DNA of 64,000 nt from Polytrichum commune (taxonomy: Eukaryota; Streptophyta; Polytrichopsida; Polytrichales; Polytrichaceae), in the NCBI GenBank assembly GCA_950295325.1, contig OX485805.1, positions 52,414,758 to 52,478,757 on the forward strand. The letters run 5' to 3'. The notes under the pieces were generated by a model. It searched no databases. It was given only the letters and a program-made list of their open reading frames with translations, and was not told where the DNA came from. Position numbers and translations under genes: made by a program. Of this stretch, positions 9,503-23,200 are shown piece after piece (position 1 is the stretch's first letter; each line of letters opens with the position of its first letter).

Positions 9503-12500
9503 ATGGTGGAGGGAATTGTTGGGACTCCAAATACATCCGCGGCTGGGGCGGCGGAGGACGCCTCCATCCCATTTAAAAGAGATGACGACCAAAACAGCAA
9601 CATACCAAGCAGCGCGACGAATGAGCTATGCGATGCAGCGGTGTTGCAAAAGGTTCAAGACAAGCTCAAGAAACAACTTCTTGACCGCAAGACGGAAGTC
9701 GAGGAACGCATTTACGAGCAAAAGCGGAATTTGGCAAGAGCCACGAAAGACCGCGAAGAAGCGGGCGTGCAACTTTACGATTTGCAATGTAATCTTGCGG
9801 GTCTGCATTTAGGTTTACATGAGGCGACTGCGAAACTTGCGACTACCGCAGAGGCCCACACAAAGGTTCCGAGTCTCAACAAAATATAGTTTGATAGCTG
9901 ACCATACTTATATTCATCCTTATGGCCTAGTACCCAAATACTCTATAACCTCTTCATCGATAGAACTCCAAAAAATGAACGTCTAGCCACCAAATTTCCC
10001 ACAAAGGTTTTCGAAATGCCCACCCTGTAGCAAAGTAGAACTAGACTTCTGGGAAGCCCATCTACGTTGTCAAAGTTTCGATACACAAGTAAGATCATAT
10101 TGTATTCAAAATTATTATTGTATTGAATGATTTTACATGTTTTGGCATACTTAGTTTTTCTCATGTTTATGATGGAAGATTAGGTGCAGAAACTTGTTAT
10201 GAAGGGTTGGGCTCACCAATACAATCAATGGAAATAGTAGCAAAATGTTTGAGTATATGTAAGCAAAATGATTAGAAAATATGTATTTTAAGCACAAACA
10301 TGGTTGTTTGCTTATAACAAAGAATGAACATGGATGATTGATGGACTCTTAAAATAATTGGTTTGACTTGAATTTATGTTGGACCTGAATCTTTGTTTTA
10401 TGCCATTCAAGCCCCGCAATCAATGCTTTGAGCACCCGATTGGGTTTTCAATGAATTGTGACAAAATGGCATACAAATGTTTGTCTATTCAAAGATATCA
10501 ACATCAATATGACTAAGTTGGATGCTTTATTGATGCAACTGTCAAAAGAATTTTTATAAATTATGTCCATTTGGCTCAAAACTTCATTTCCAAGCTTCAG
10601 TTCATTTCAAGAACAAAAATTCCAAAATCATATCATGGGCATCACATTTCATTTATTGGTGTTAGAATCTTACACGTTGATGTCAAAACTCAATAATTTA
10701 TCAAATTCCAAAAAATTGCATTTCTTGTCAATAGGCTTGAATTGTCTTCACCAGTATACATACATACATACATATAGAAAGAAGGATAGTCATACCAATT
10801 ATTTTATATTTATAATTGATATAATAGGTACCCTAAAACCTCAACTGGTGGCAGGCCAGGGAGGAAAATGTTCAAGTGCAAAAGCACTATGATATAAGGA
10901 AGAATGAGTACGACACTCTTCAAGAAAAAACGACTGCAACAAGGCTTGAACTTGACAATTTACAAAACACTTTGAAAAAGTTAGAAGGCTTCAATGAGAA
11001 AATGAAGGGAGAGATCCAATTACAAAGGCGGGCAACATACGGAGGAGAAGAAGAGGTTCTAAGGGTTGAGAGAATTAAAAAAGAACAAGACATCTTGATT
11101 GACGAAATGCAAGAGCGTATCAAACAGTTGCATGAAAAGGTCGCTTTGAAAAAAGCACAACTGGCAGGTCCACATCAATAGCATTTTAACCCTCACTATG
11201 TATGCCACGAAACATTGAGTGTGGACCGCACTAATTTTGAAGCATCTACATTCTTAAAGTTGGTGTGGTCCATAGTTAAATGAGAGTCAACATCAATTCC
11301 AATATTCGCCACACAATTGATGTGTTTGGATGTCCACCACATCAATTTCTTTATATCCAAAATAACATGTGTCATGAAAACAACATGTGTTTTTTTGGGT
11401 TTTGTGACAATGTGATAGGTGAGGAATAGCTAACATTGATCGGCTCTTGATGGAAGTTACTTAAATGAGCTTGGAAGAATATCATTTATTTAATATTGTT
11501 GACTTTTCAATTTCTACTCGAAAATCATATCTTGTTGTTTAGAGATATCCCCGGGGTGCACTACACTAAACACGTAGGACTACACATGAGTGCACAAAAG
11601 GGATATCAATTTAAACTTTTCTGTACTATGTATATATGTACTACACAAATGATTAAGGTTGGAGGATTTTCATAAAATATACAACATTAGTATTTGTTAT
11701 GGTAGTCCAAGGGGTGGACTCTCATAACATGTACAAACTAATGTGAGTGTAAGAAGGGGTAATATTTTAAGCATTAGCGTACATAATATACATAAGGAGG
11801 AGGTATTAGTTTTTACTACTGTGTACATTTTAAAAGAATATAATTTTTTTTTGGTAAATGTATAAAATGGGGCCCTAAGGTTTAGATGATTTTTTTTAAT
11901 AATAGATGTGTTAGTTTCATTTAATTCACATTTTCATCCATTGTTGTCGTATGATAATAATCCTCAATGACTCTTGTTAGGGTTCACATTTGGGTTATAA
12001 GACCAACTAGAGGCTCTTGGAGTGCTTGTGGGCTCCCTTGAGTTTTCCTCTCCGGATTGTAGCTAAGTTATTTAGATATTGTCTTTGTTTGTTTGATGCA
12101 ATCATTGATGCTATGGGTTAAAAAAAAAATTGATGACTTTCTCATTAGAAAGTGAACATGGATTTCACATGTAATAAAGGCATATTTAATTCATAATTTG
12201 TATTTGTATATGTAGTCAAGGTATTTATCACATTAAATTTGAAAAGCCTAGTATAAATACATGAGTCCATTTTCTAGCTTGCGGTTAGCACGTATACAGT
12301 TGTTTTTTCTCTTTAATTTTTTTGTATATAGGGGGTTCAATTTTATATTGACCCACACACGTCATTTAGGTTTCCAATGAAAAGTCCACCCCTTGGGTAT
12401 GGTAATGTCAGTAGACTATACTGCATAAGTTTTTCTTTCAATATCAACTTATGTTGGTATCATAATGGAACCACCAACAAGTGCACAAGTGATCTTACTA

Positions 12501-15500
12501 ACCGTTTGATGGTAGACTTAGAGATAATAAATGCATTAGCTTTTATGACATAGATGCTTTATGAGTTACATCTGGGGGATAAAAAAGTCTTCAACTACTT
12601 TATTGGTGAATGCTAGGGTTTGCATTATACATATGATAGGGGTTGATTGTTATTCAAAAGTATATTTGTATACTTATGTTAACGACTATATAAGCCAAAC
12701 CCATGCAGTATTGTTACGGCTTAAGTCAACCAACACAAAGAAATTTATTTATTTTATGTATGCACATTGCCACTTGTACCATTATCGTTGATATTGTACG
12801 TGTAATACTTAATTTAAAAATAAAAAACTTTAAGATAGGGGGTTTTTAGATTACGATGCAAATGCACATGATTCTTGGTTTTAATGAGAGGTGCACCCCC
12901 TGGGATAGACAAACATTGATGAAAAAGGAGAATGTCATTTTCACAATTGAGTGACTTGGAGGTGGTGTGTCGTTAATGGTAATTGTGTCTAATAACTAGT
13001 GTGAATATTGTATTTAGTGCCACTTACTATTTGGAATTACGCAATGCTATATCTATAGATTATACATCTCATATTTTACCAACAAATGTCGAATTTGTAT
13101 CTTGGACAGTATAGAACATCAACAACTTTACTTGGTTAAAAATTACATCACTAGTAAAACGATATAGCATTGCGTAACCCCAAATACTAAGTGACACTAA
13201 ATACAATGTTTAGTGTAGTAATTGGATTATTTGGCTCACTGATTCAATTCCAAACAAATCCTCAAAATATTTGTTGGGGTAAACCCTAATTATGCACCAT
13301 GATAATTGAAAGAAGAAGACTGGTTTAATATCATTGACTTTTGTATACCTCACTAAACAATTTAAACATGTTTTTTTTCTTTCTCATAAACAAGAGATTG
13401 ATGAGAAAGGACAATGTCAACTTCAAATATGAGTGGCTTTTTGGTGATGCATTATTGATGGTAACCATGTCTAATGACACGATGGTTGGACTATTTAGTC
13501 CACCTCAGTCCAAACAAATCTCAAGTTGACTTAGTCCACCCTAATTAGAGATCCCCAATGTAGAAATACATGGTGGAGTGGTGAGTGGGATCCATATTAA
13601 TGGCACCTCTAAAAAAAAATTCTAAATTGCAAGGATGTTCACTTCGAGTTGAATTGAGTCTACCTAATGAAACATTTCAATGGGTTTTTGATTTCAGCTC
13701 AACAAAGAGAAACGAAGGTCGCCAATGTCGCACTTCAAGAAGCCGATATTGAGATGGATTCGATCAACACCGAGAAACGCCAAATCACGTTTCAGTGGAA
13801 ATCCACTCTCGTTGTATTGAGCCGGTGTGATCTAGCTATTCAGGTCAAACTATAAGACTTCGGCAACTTCAACTTCATGCACTGTCTCTTCAGGTCAAGG
13901 TCAATCGTGCCAAAAATCCACATTCTTCAGCTCAAGAATCACCCTTGGATGACATGATTATAACAAACTTTAAAGAAAAAGAAAAAGAAACCTAGGTAGT
14001 GATGGGCTATAACTTTAAAGCCAACAAATTTGTTTTTTTTATGAGTACCAGTTAGTCAGTTGTGATAACTAAACCTATATAAAAAATTCCGTTTAAGTAT
14101 CCGAGCATAATTGCTTGATTATGTAGTTTTTGTACACTATGTAGTAATCTATGACTCTCCAAGTTGTTCATTACAGGTTTGTTTGAAATTGATCCTAGGT
14201 TCTCAATCATGCCACTTTCATTTTAGATAATTATCTATAGAGATCAGTTATAGGTAAAGGTCATCATTAGGTGTGATTACCATAAAACATGATTGATTCC
14301 GGTGTCCAACAAAACAAATGCCACAAACTTGGTACATTTCAGATTAATTCTTTGTATTAAATGTTAGGAAAATTCTTGTCCGTTGTAACTAGGGATTTGA
14401 AAAATGTGTACACAACTCAATTCAGTTGTCAATGCTTCAGAAATCATGACCAAAAACCTATGGTTGAAAACCGAACTCTATTTAATCATACATTTTGCAC
14501 CAAGGCCCACAATAAACGGTTGGAATGGACAACTTTGTGTTCCCATTTATCGATGTTGTGTAAACCACCCATGGTGGTTGTCGTTGAATGTTTCCAACCT
14601 TGTTGTTGCACTAAAACACGTTTAATGGGACACATAGTTTTGCATGAATGTGTGTGTGTATGAACAGTCATTGTTACAAGCGATTCACGACCAAAGTGAA
14701 CAAATGCTCTCGATCAAGGCCGAGAAGAACAATTATCGAAAGGCTATTGTGATTGAGAATACGAGAGCAGGAAGGTTATTCATCGGCTTGATGAAAGTCG
14801 ACTCGGCCATGAAAGAAGTGCAAAAGAGCATAAACCGTGCGACTAAAAAGAAGACGAAAATGCTTAAACAGCAAGCTAAAATTGCGGTGAAGCTTAAGAA
14901 GGTGGAAGAAAAGATCGAAAGAATCCAAGGAGAGATAGTTGTCATGCAAGAGGAGATCAAGGTATATTTTGACCGCCTGAATCTCACTTGTGCTTGATCT
15001 AGTATATTGCAAGACACATATTTTGCTTCACATGCACATTGAATGTCAGAATTCTTGTCACTTTTTGACACGAGGCAGTAGCACTTGGTCCAATGTGGAT
15101 CTTTGTAACCTTGTATCAAGTTTACATATGAGTTCAAATCTATGTCCAAGGGAAGCAAGTCTTGTTCATGGCAACTTCTAGTTCGCATCATGTGTCTCTC
15201 CCTTTCCTCTTGAAATTTTGCCGCCGAACGTAATCTTTGGATCAATTTGATCCAGAGTATCAAATCTGATTGCTTTGAATGATTTTGCAGGAAACAAATA
15301 AAGTGTACTTGAAAGAGAACACAAAGATCCATGAGCTCGAGAATCGAATTTTGACCCAACTGAAAGAACAAATCACCCTCGAGCAAAAGTCGGCGCACGC
15401 GACGATTTCGAACATCACTGAGTTAAGGAAATTAGTGAAGCAAGAGGACACGATGGCGACGGAGCTCAACTATGATCTCTCCCGCATCCGCGTGGACATC

Positions 15501-18500
15501 CTCAACATACAAGAGTATAATCAAACCGTCGCATCAGCACTGAAGGCGGTGAACGATGAGCTGAATCGGAAGTACAGCCTCATCCGGAAGCTCGAGGCCG
15601 AGATCAAACGGAAGCACCAAGAAATCGAGATGAAGACAAAAGAATACGCTCGACTCCAACGTCAGTTCGAGAAACTGACACGAGGTCTCACAGACCCAAA
15701 CACGACGCCTTGGGAAGCGATGATCAACAGTCTGAAGTCCGAGATCGACGCGAAATCGAAATCTTCGAGCCAGAGCCAGAAGTTGTGGATGACGTTACAG
15801 ACGTCCCTTGTGGCGCTCCAAAACGAGATCAACAACTTGACCGAAAAATCGCAGCTCATGACGTATGAGCAAGGCGTGTTGATTCAACGCAGAACACGAG
15901 TAGATGGCCAATACAATGCGTTGTCGAAAACGATCAAACAGCTCAATATAGGGATTCGCGTGAAGCAAAACATGATCATAAGGTATGAAATCCTCGCTCT
16001 TGCACTTCTGTTGCAGTTGTATTCCGGAATATGCCGGAATATACACATGATTCATATCTGCAATTCCCTTATGAATATATGCACATGTATCTTATTTCGA
16101 TTTTGGAGATTTTGATGTGTCATACACAAACTAATTACATATACTTCATGATTCTTCTCAAGCAACCGTCCATTAGTATAGGAAGTTAGGGACCTCGATG
16201 CACCGCGAAATCATAAACTGCGAAATTATAAACTACGTGCTTTTGTAAACCATGTGCGGTTGGGGGTTGATTACAGATGAGATATTTCTCAATTTTTTTG
16301 TTGGATAATTGGCACCCTATTAGTAGATATGGTTTTAGAACATATAGCCATGGGGTGGAGGTCAGGTGGAGTTAGTTCATATACAAAAGATGTATATGTT
16401 GTTCTTGCATGTTCAATATATTGATCAAACCAACATTGATTTTGTGTAACATGTGTAATGTGGGGAGTTGTTACATTTGTTGTGGTCTTCACATCTTAGC
16501 TCAATTCTTATTGAAATATTTTCAAAATCTTTACTTATTTTGAACTGAATTTCTCACGTATTGACATGCTTGTGGTCTGCACAATTGAGCTCTTCTCGAA
16601 ATCTTTTTAACAAGTTATCACCCGTCAAATTCATCTTGGTCTTTTGAATACTATGATCCCCATACTTCTTACACATTGTCATGGGCCTTCACACAATGTG
16701 ACAAGTGGCATATTATATGACAAGCTAAACATTTGTAGGGGGGGAATATGAAATCCTCCAGAAAACACTAAAAGGAACCAAGATGGAAAATCAAGCTTAA
16801 GAAACCACGGTGTATTGAGGATTACTAATTCAAATGGCAAAATGATTTGGTTTGGGGCCATTAATGAACTTTGTTTCCCTTATACTAACTACTTGTACTT
16901 TGATTATGTAGGCTGAATGATTTGATAGGAAATAATACAACCCTCCAAAAGTCGTTGACAACGGAGAATGAAATTCTACAAATGGATCAAAGAATCGCTC
17001 TAAAGGACTTGGCAAAAGAAACCATGGAGATGCAAACCAAATTAGAAGAACAAAAGGCAGAACGAGACTATGCTCTAAAACACATGAACGAGTTGGAACA
17101 CCATGTGATGTTGTGGAGATACAAAATTACTTTTGAGATCCAAATTCAGGTTCAAATATGCTTAGCCTCGGGAATACTACGTGTGATGTCAAACATATTT
17201 TTATTGACATTTTACTTGGGTCTAAATAAGCAGAACATTCTTAGAAGTGAATTTTTCCTTCAATCCCTTCCTAATTTGTGTAGAATGGGAACCACTTTCA
17301 ACCTCGGGGGGTGCACATTTCATTAAAACCTAGAATCACGTGCGTTCACTGCATCCTCTAAAAACCCCCTATATACAAGTTATTTTTTGTGAAATGAAGT
17401 AATACACATACAATTGCAACAATAAATATACAAGTGATAATATGTATACACAAAAAAACATCCATTCATATATAGTCATTAACATAAGTATACAAATATA
17501 CTTTTGAACAATAATCAACCCCTATAATATGTATAACAAAATATCCTAGCTTTCATCAGCAAAGTCGTTGAAAACTTTTTCATCTCCCGGATGTAACTCA
17601 TAAACATTTGATTCACCAATATGTGTCATTGTAGCCAATGCAATTAATTATTGTCTCTAAGTCTACCATCAAATGATCAGTAAGATCATATGTCCACTTG
17701 TTGTTAGCCCCTTTTTGATACCAACATAAACCAATCTCCACGTTTGATGGACGGTCCATCAAGTCAATTGGATCCCTATACTGCACCCAACGATTACAAA
17801 ACTTCCTCCGCATCCAATATGAAAACTTATGATATGTAGTATAGTAACAATACCATACAAGTACAATTATTGTATACTTTTTAAAGGCCTTCCATATATG
17901 TACGTAACTATAAATTATAACACATATACCATATGTATACGTAATATGGCAAGGTCCAAATCAATACCCCTTCTGTGCACTCACGTATACTCGTACATGT
18001 TTAGTACAGTGCACCCCCCGAGCTTTCAACTAGCACGACATTAGCAAGACTAGATGGATTGTTGCATTTTTTGGGTGCGATGTGTTATCTTGGAATACAA
18101 TGTGGGTACACTTGAAATGGTTGTAATCATATTACAAAACTTCATAAATGCTCGAGAAGTGCCACACCATTTGAAATATAGACCACAACACTGCACTCAT
18201 CTTAACAAGGCGTTGTAAAATGTTTGAGACGAATGTTCACAAAGGTCTACATAATGATTATGTAGTTGTCTTTGCTCTACCAAAAGAAGATAGTAACATG
18301 TATGCAAAGAGACTCATCATATTACCAGTGTCTGAGTCGTAGACATATTTCATTGTGCATTGGTGAGAAAAATATGCAAACCTACCACAACAATAGTTTT
18401 ATCAGACTCTCAATGACGCAAGACAATTTTCATCAATGTAAGATGTGTTCCCCATGACTCATATGCTTTGTAGTGTCGTTATGCTTAAAATTGCTTAAGT

Positions 18501-20225
18501 CATTGTATCCATCCATCATCTATGTTTTTGTGAATGCAGGCATCCATAGACCCTAGCATTGGACAAGCGGACCTTACCGCCATGAGGAAAGATGCGGATC
18601 GGATGCAATCACAACTGGATGGTCTTATTCTAAAACGCAAACAATTGATTGCGGGTCTAGAATCAAAGGTGGACAGCCGCAAGGCAATCAATACCAAAAT
18701 TGAGGTTTGTAAGATTCATCCATCATCGCTCACTTCGGACTATAAGTATAAAGCACATGCTCTCATGAAAACCCTAGTAGAACAATGAAAGAAAACTTGT
18801 TCATTCCAACCATATGTCACAACTTTTCCAGTGCAACTCATGGCACAAGAATGCATAAACAAATCATTTTGGTTGTGAAATGGAGGTTTAGATTGGTTGT
18901 CAATCATCCTAAAATTGGAATCCTTTAGTGGACAACCAAACTGATTTAATTATGAATTTTCTCGCCATGACTTCTGATGGACAAGCTACAACAGATGGTT
19001 GGAAGGAACTAGTTTCCTTCTACTGAAACTTAATATCATCTACTTGAAAATGAATTCCATTGACATCATGATGGATGTGCTAACCTTGTCACCATTGTTC
19101 TTACCGCCGTGTACATACTACTTAATTGTATACCTATATAAATCAAGTCAACCAACTCACAGCTCAAGCAACTACGATAAATGTATACTAGAGTTGCCTC
19201 TTGGTTCAACATAAATTTCTTTTTCAATAAGTAAATTTAAATTGCCACATGTTGTTATTGTGTTGGTTGGGTTGGTAGGTTGTGTACATACATTGTTATT
19301 GCATTCATATATATATATATACACACATACATTGAAGGAAAATGAGAAGGAAAAGATGCTCCAACATGGAAACGTCATGGTGTGACAAATAAAGAGACAT
19401 GTGTGTAAGTGGGTAGATATGTGGGTGGGTGCATTGGTAGGTTGGTAGGTGGTCAGCCACATGTTGATCGCCTAAGCGAGCCCTACTCTTGACACCAAAT
19501 GTCAAGAATTATAATTATCAACATTAATTTGTGTGTGTTTGCATTGGTGTTGTCATTATCCTTCTATACGTCTATCTATTAGAACTCTCCCATTATTCTT
19601 GCAAACTTTAAATGAGCAACAAAAACAATGTTTCTTATCCTCCAATCCACTAAAAGGAGATTCAGCTTGTAGCCTATAAGTAAACTCAGACTGAGAAGAA
19701 AGTGTCACACTAAAATTCATTCAATTTGTACCTAATGCATATTAAAAATAAGTTCTAACCTTTAAGAAGTCCTCTACGGTTATTTGTATTTTATCTAAAG
19801 AATTCCTTTCATCTAAAATTACCTAGCAATAAAATTCAAGCAAGAGGATGTCGTTGAACTTCTTAAACAATTGTAGATAATCTCTTGCTTATCTTGTTCT
19901 AAAACAAATAACATGATAATCATGTAAACCATGACCATCACATAGTCTGATTAGTTAGAATTTATATATACTACGAAGATCATGGGTTGTTTGCCACTAG
20001 AAAGCTCTTTATCGCTACCAAATAGATCTTAAATATCCAAAAATAGTAGTGTCTACTATTTGTATATAATGAGAAAAAACCCAATGACAACAATATGTAA
20101 TTCATGTAGTGTTTGTGCCCAAAAAAAAAGGGTACCTCATGTAGTGTTAAATATACATCTACATTCTAAGGAACCTTCTTGTTGGACTAAATGTCTTACA
20201 CAAATAAACAAATCAATAGCACCAA

Positions 20226-20267
<42 letters not shown>

Positions 20268-23200
20268 AACTCCGTCTTGGATTAGCTGTATAAAATTAAA
20301 ATAGTGTGCAGGCCATGAGCCATCGCAAAGGAATTGAAGGCCCTGCTGGCTTTGAAGCTGGGTTAGTGAAAGCAAATGCAGACTTGAGGAAGGCCATAAA
20401 AGACACCGATAAGAATGCCGTGCACCTTGAACAAAGGTTGAAACATCTTATATTGAGAACACACATCATTGGAGCTTTAAAAAAAAAAAAAAAAAATCAA
20501 CAATAATAATAAGACAATCATGAGGAATATTTTTAAAAAAAAAATTGATATGTCACGTGGAGTTGGAGGTCAGTAGTTTGAAGCCATGATCAAGAGATAT
20601 TCATGTCACTTTTTCAAAGCCTTGGTCACGGGACATAGTGTAAAGCAAACTTAGGAATGGTTTATACTACAAAATCCAAGAGTGGTGACCATGAAAATCT
20701 AGAGGCTCTTCAAAACCATCCAAAGGCCATACCACTTGATACAATATCTAATTTTGCAGTTCATTGGCCCTTAAGAATATTATAAAACGAAAGTGGATCA
20801 TGTTGAGGGATTGCAACATATGTTTAGGTTTGGGTCCCCATCGTGCAAACATATTAATTCTAGGAGACGATGGCAATCCAATCGATTTCCATGGCCCTGG
20901 TTTTTGTGTTAGACCCACCTTTATTCGATGGGCCTAATGCAATATCCAGTAGTTATTTACCATGCGATGCAGCTACCGGATATTTACCATTGCATGATAT
21001 TTTCTTGAAAGACGTTACAACCTGGTCTTAAGGCCCACTTTTATTCGATGGACGTAATGCAATATCTGGTAGCTATTTGTTGCCATTGAGGGTGTCACAT
21101 AGATTTTTTTTAATCCATTCAAATTTCTTTGACAAGTCCCCCAACTGCTCAACCAATGGCATAATATGTATAGCATGGGTCAAGGGCCCTCAAGAACCTA
21201 TGTAAAGTAGGCCTTAAACCATGACGTAGTGTCTTTCAAGAAAATATCATGCAATTGATGGAGAACATTACTATTCCCAAAAAGAATCAACCAAAAAGAA
21301 TGTTTGCTTCAAAATGTGTGGTACTAAGATATATTTCCCCCTTGATGATCACATATTTGGGTTGCCTCGCCACAAAGTTTGGGTGATCACCAAACATTGT
21401 CCAATTATAAACACGTAAAATCTCATATCACTTTCTCGTCCATTTTATGACACGGTCGATCCTTTGCCAATAACCATGCGTGCAGCAAAGTGGGACCGCA
21501 CCTCATTTCTCAACCAACGAAAGGAATTTAAAAAGTGTTGGTCATGGTCCATGGTCACTAGTGTAAACACGCCCTAAGTTCCATAGAAAAGGCATCTCAA
21601 TCTCATTGCCCATGACATGTTTTTGCAGGCTATTGGAGCTTGAAGAACAAAAAGTGACATTCAACAACAAAACGGTGGAGATGAAAGAGAAGCTTGATTT
21701 AATTGTTGCACAACACGAAGAGTGCAGGTTTTCTTTATACAATCCTAGCCGTTAAATACATCACACACATTATGATTGTCATGACTTAATGCACATGGTC
21801 TAGGGTTTTGCCAAGGGAAGCCGGTCCATTCTATTGCACAAATTGCACATGGACCAATGCAATTTTCCAGTTTAATGCATCAGCCCTAGTGCATTCCATG
21901 TGTAAGAATCTTCTCAGATTCCCGCTCTCGGGAGCTACTTACATGTGAAAGGGCACTAATAAGGTACATGGGTGTCATTCGATTTGTTTTTCAAACACTC
22001 CAACTTCTAGTTATTAGTTACGCACAATGAAACTTGTGTTGCATTAACAAATCTACAATGAAGCATCAACAAAAACTGGACTGGAAAATCGGACCTCCCT
22101 GATTTGGTTATGATTCTTGGAAGTACATGTTGTTGATTCCATAACTGAAGACATAGGTCAGTAAATAAATTTTGAAGAGGTAGTCCAACATGGGTCCAAC
22201 GTGGGTCCAACCTCTTCTAAACATGTGTCTTTCTGGTGATTATTCATTGATCGTCATCTAACCACACACCAATCAAATATAGGTGTCCGGTTAAGAAAAA
22301 CAACCAAATAACACTTCCATACTCTATGTGTTGAATCAATGCAGTCTAATGTTGAATTCTCACACAAATCAATAACTCATATTTTAGCATGATGGGGTCA
22401 AGATGGGACAAAATATCAATGAACTTTTTATGCCATTAAGCCCTAAAAGCCTACGAGGACATTTTTGTATGCGTCCTCGTGGTCCCGTGGATCTTGCTAA
22501 AAACAATCGTCTTTAACCCATTTTTGGCCACCTAGTGATTGCTATTATAATTGTCTCTCCCATCTAAAAGCTTGATCATGAAATTGCGTGCATGGTTATT
22601 CTCTATAACTTTGATGATGTGATCCTTTGATTATGCCTCGCAAATTCTCTCCGAGATGGTTCTCGAGAAATCCTTAAATTTCTCATTTTTATTGCATATC
22701 TTGGAAAAGGTTTCACCCCTCATGTCCTTGTAGACCTTTAGGGTCCTTTAGGCACACACTCTGCATTTGGCAAGCTCGTTATGAATGACACTAACGTTAA
22801 ATAATAGATGGTTCTTATAAAAATGTTCATGACCGATCACTCCTTCAGGGACAAAGAGTTGATCGATGTTAAGGTCTCAATGCCTAGCCCCGTCAATGAC
22901 CTATTTTCGAGAAACATCTTAGGTCCCAAGGTGGACAACTACATAGCAACTATGTTAGAGATTGGTATTCAAAAACAAGAAAAAACAATATTATATTAAT
23001 GACCATAATTGAAGTTTGTTGATTATAAATATTAAATTTCAATAAGTAATGTTCATTTTTCTTCTTCTTCTCCTGCTTCTTCTTCTTCTTTGGGGGGGGG
23101 GGGGGGAGGGGTATGTAACAGTGTAGACTATACAAAAAATCTTTGGCTTACAAATGTCATATCTAATTCACACAATGTCTAATTGTTATAAACCCAAATG

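Noticed and set aside
14733-15398. 221-aa open frame on the minus strand
   Set aside because: Lies antisense over CCDC40 exons 4 and 5, whose + frame matches the family; it is a shadow.
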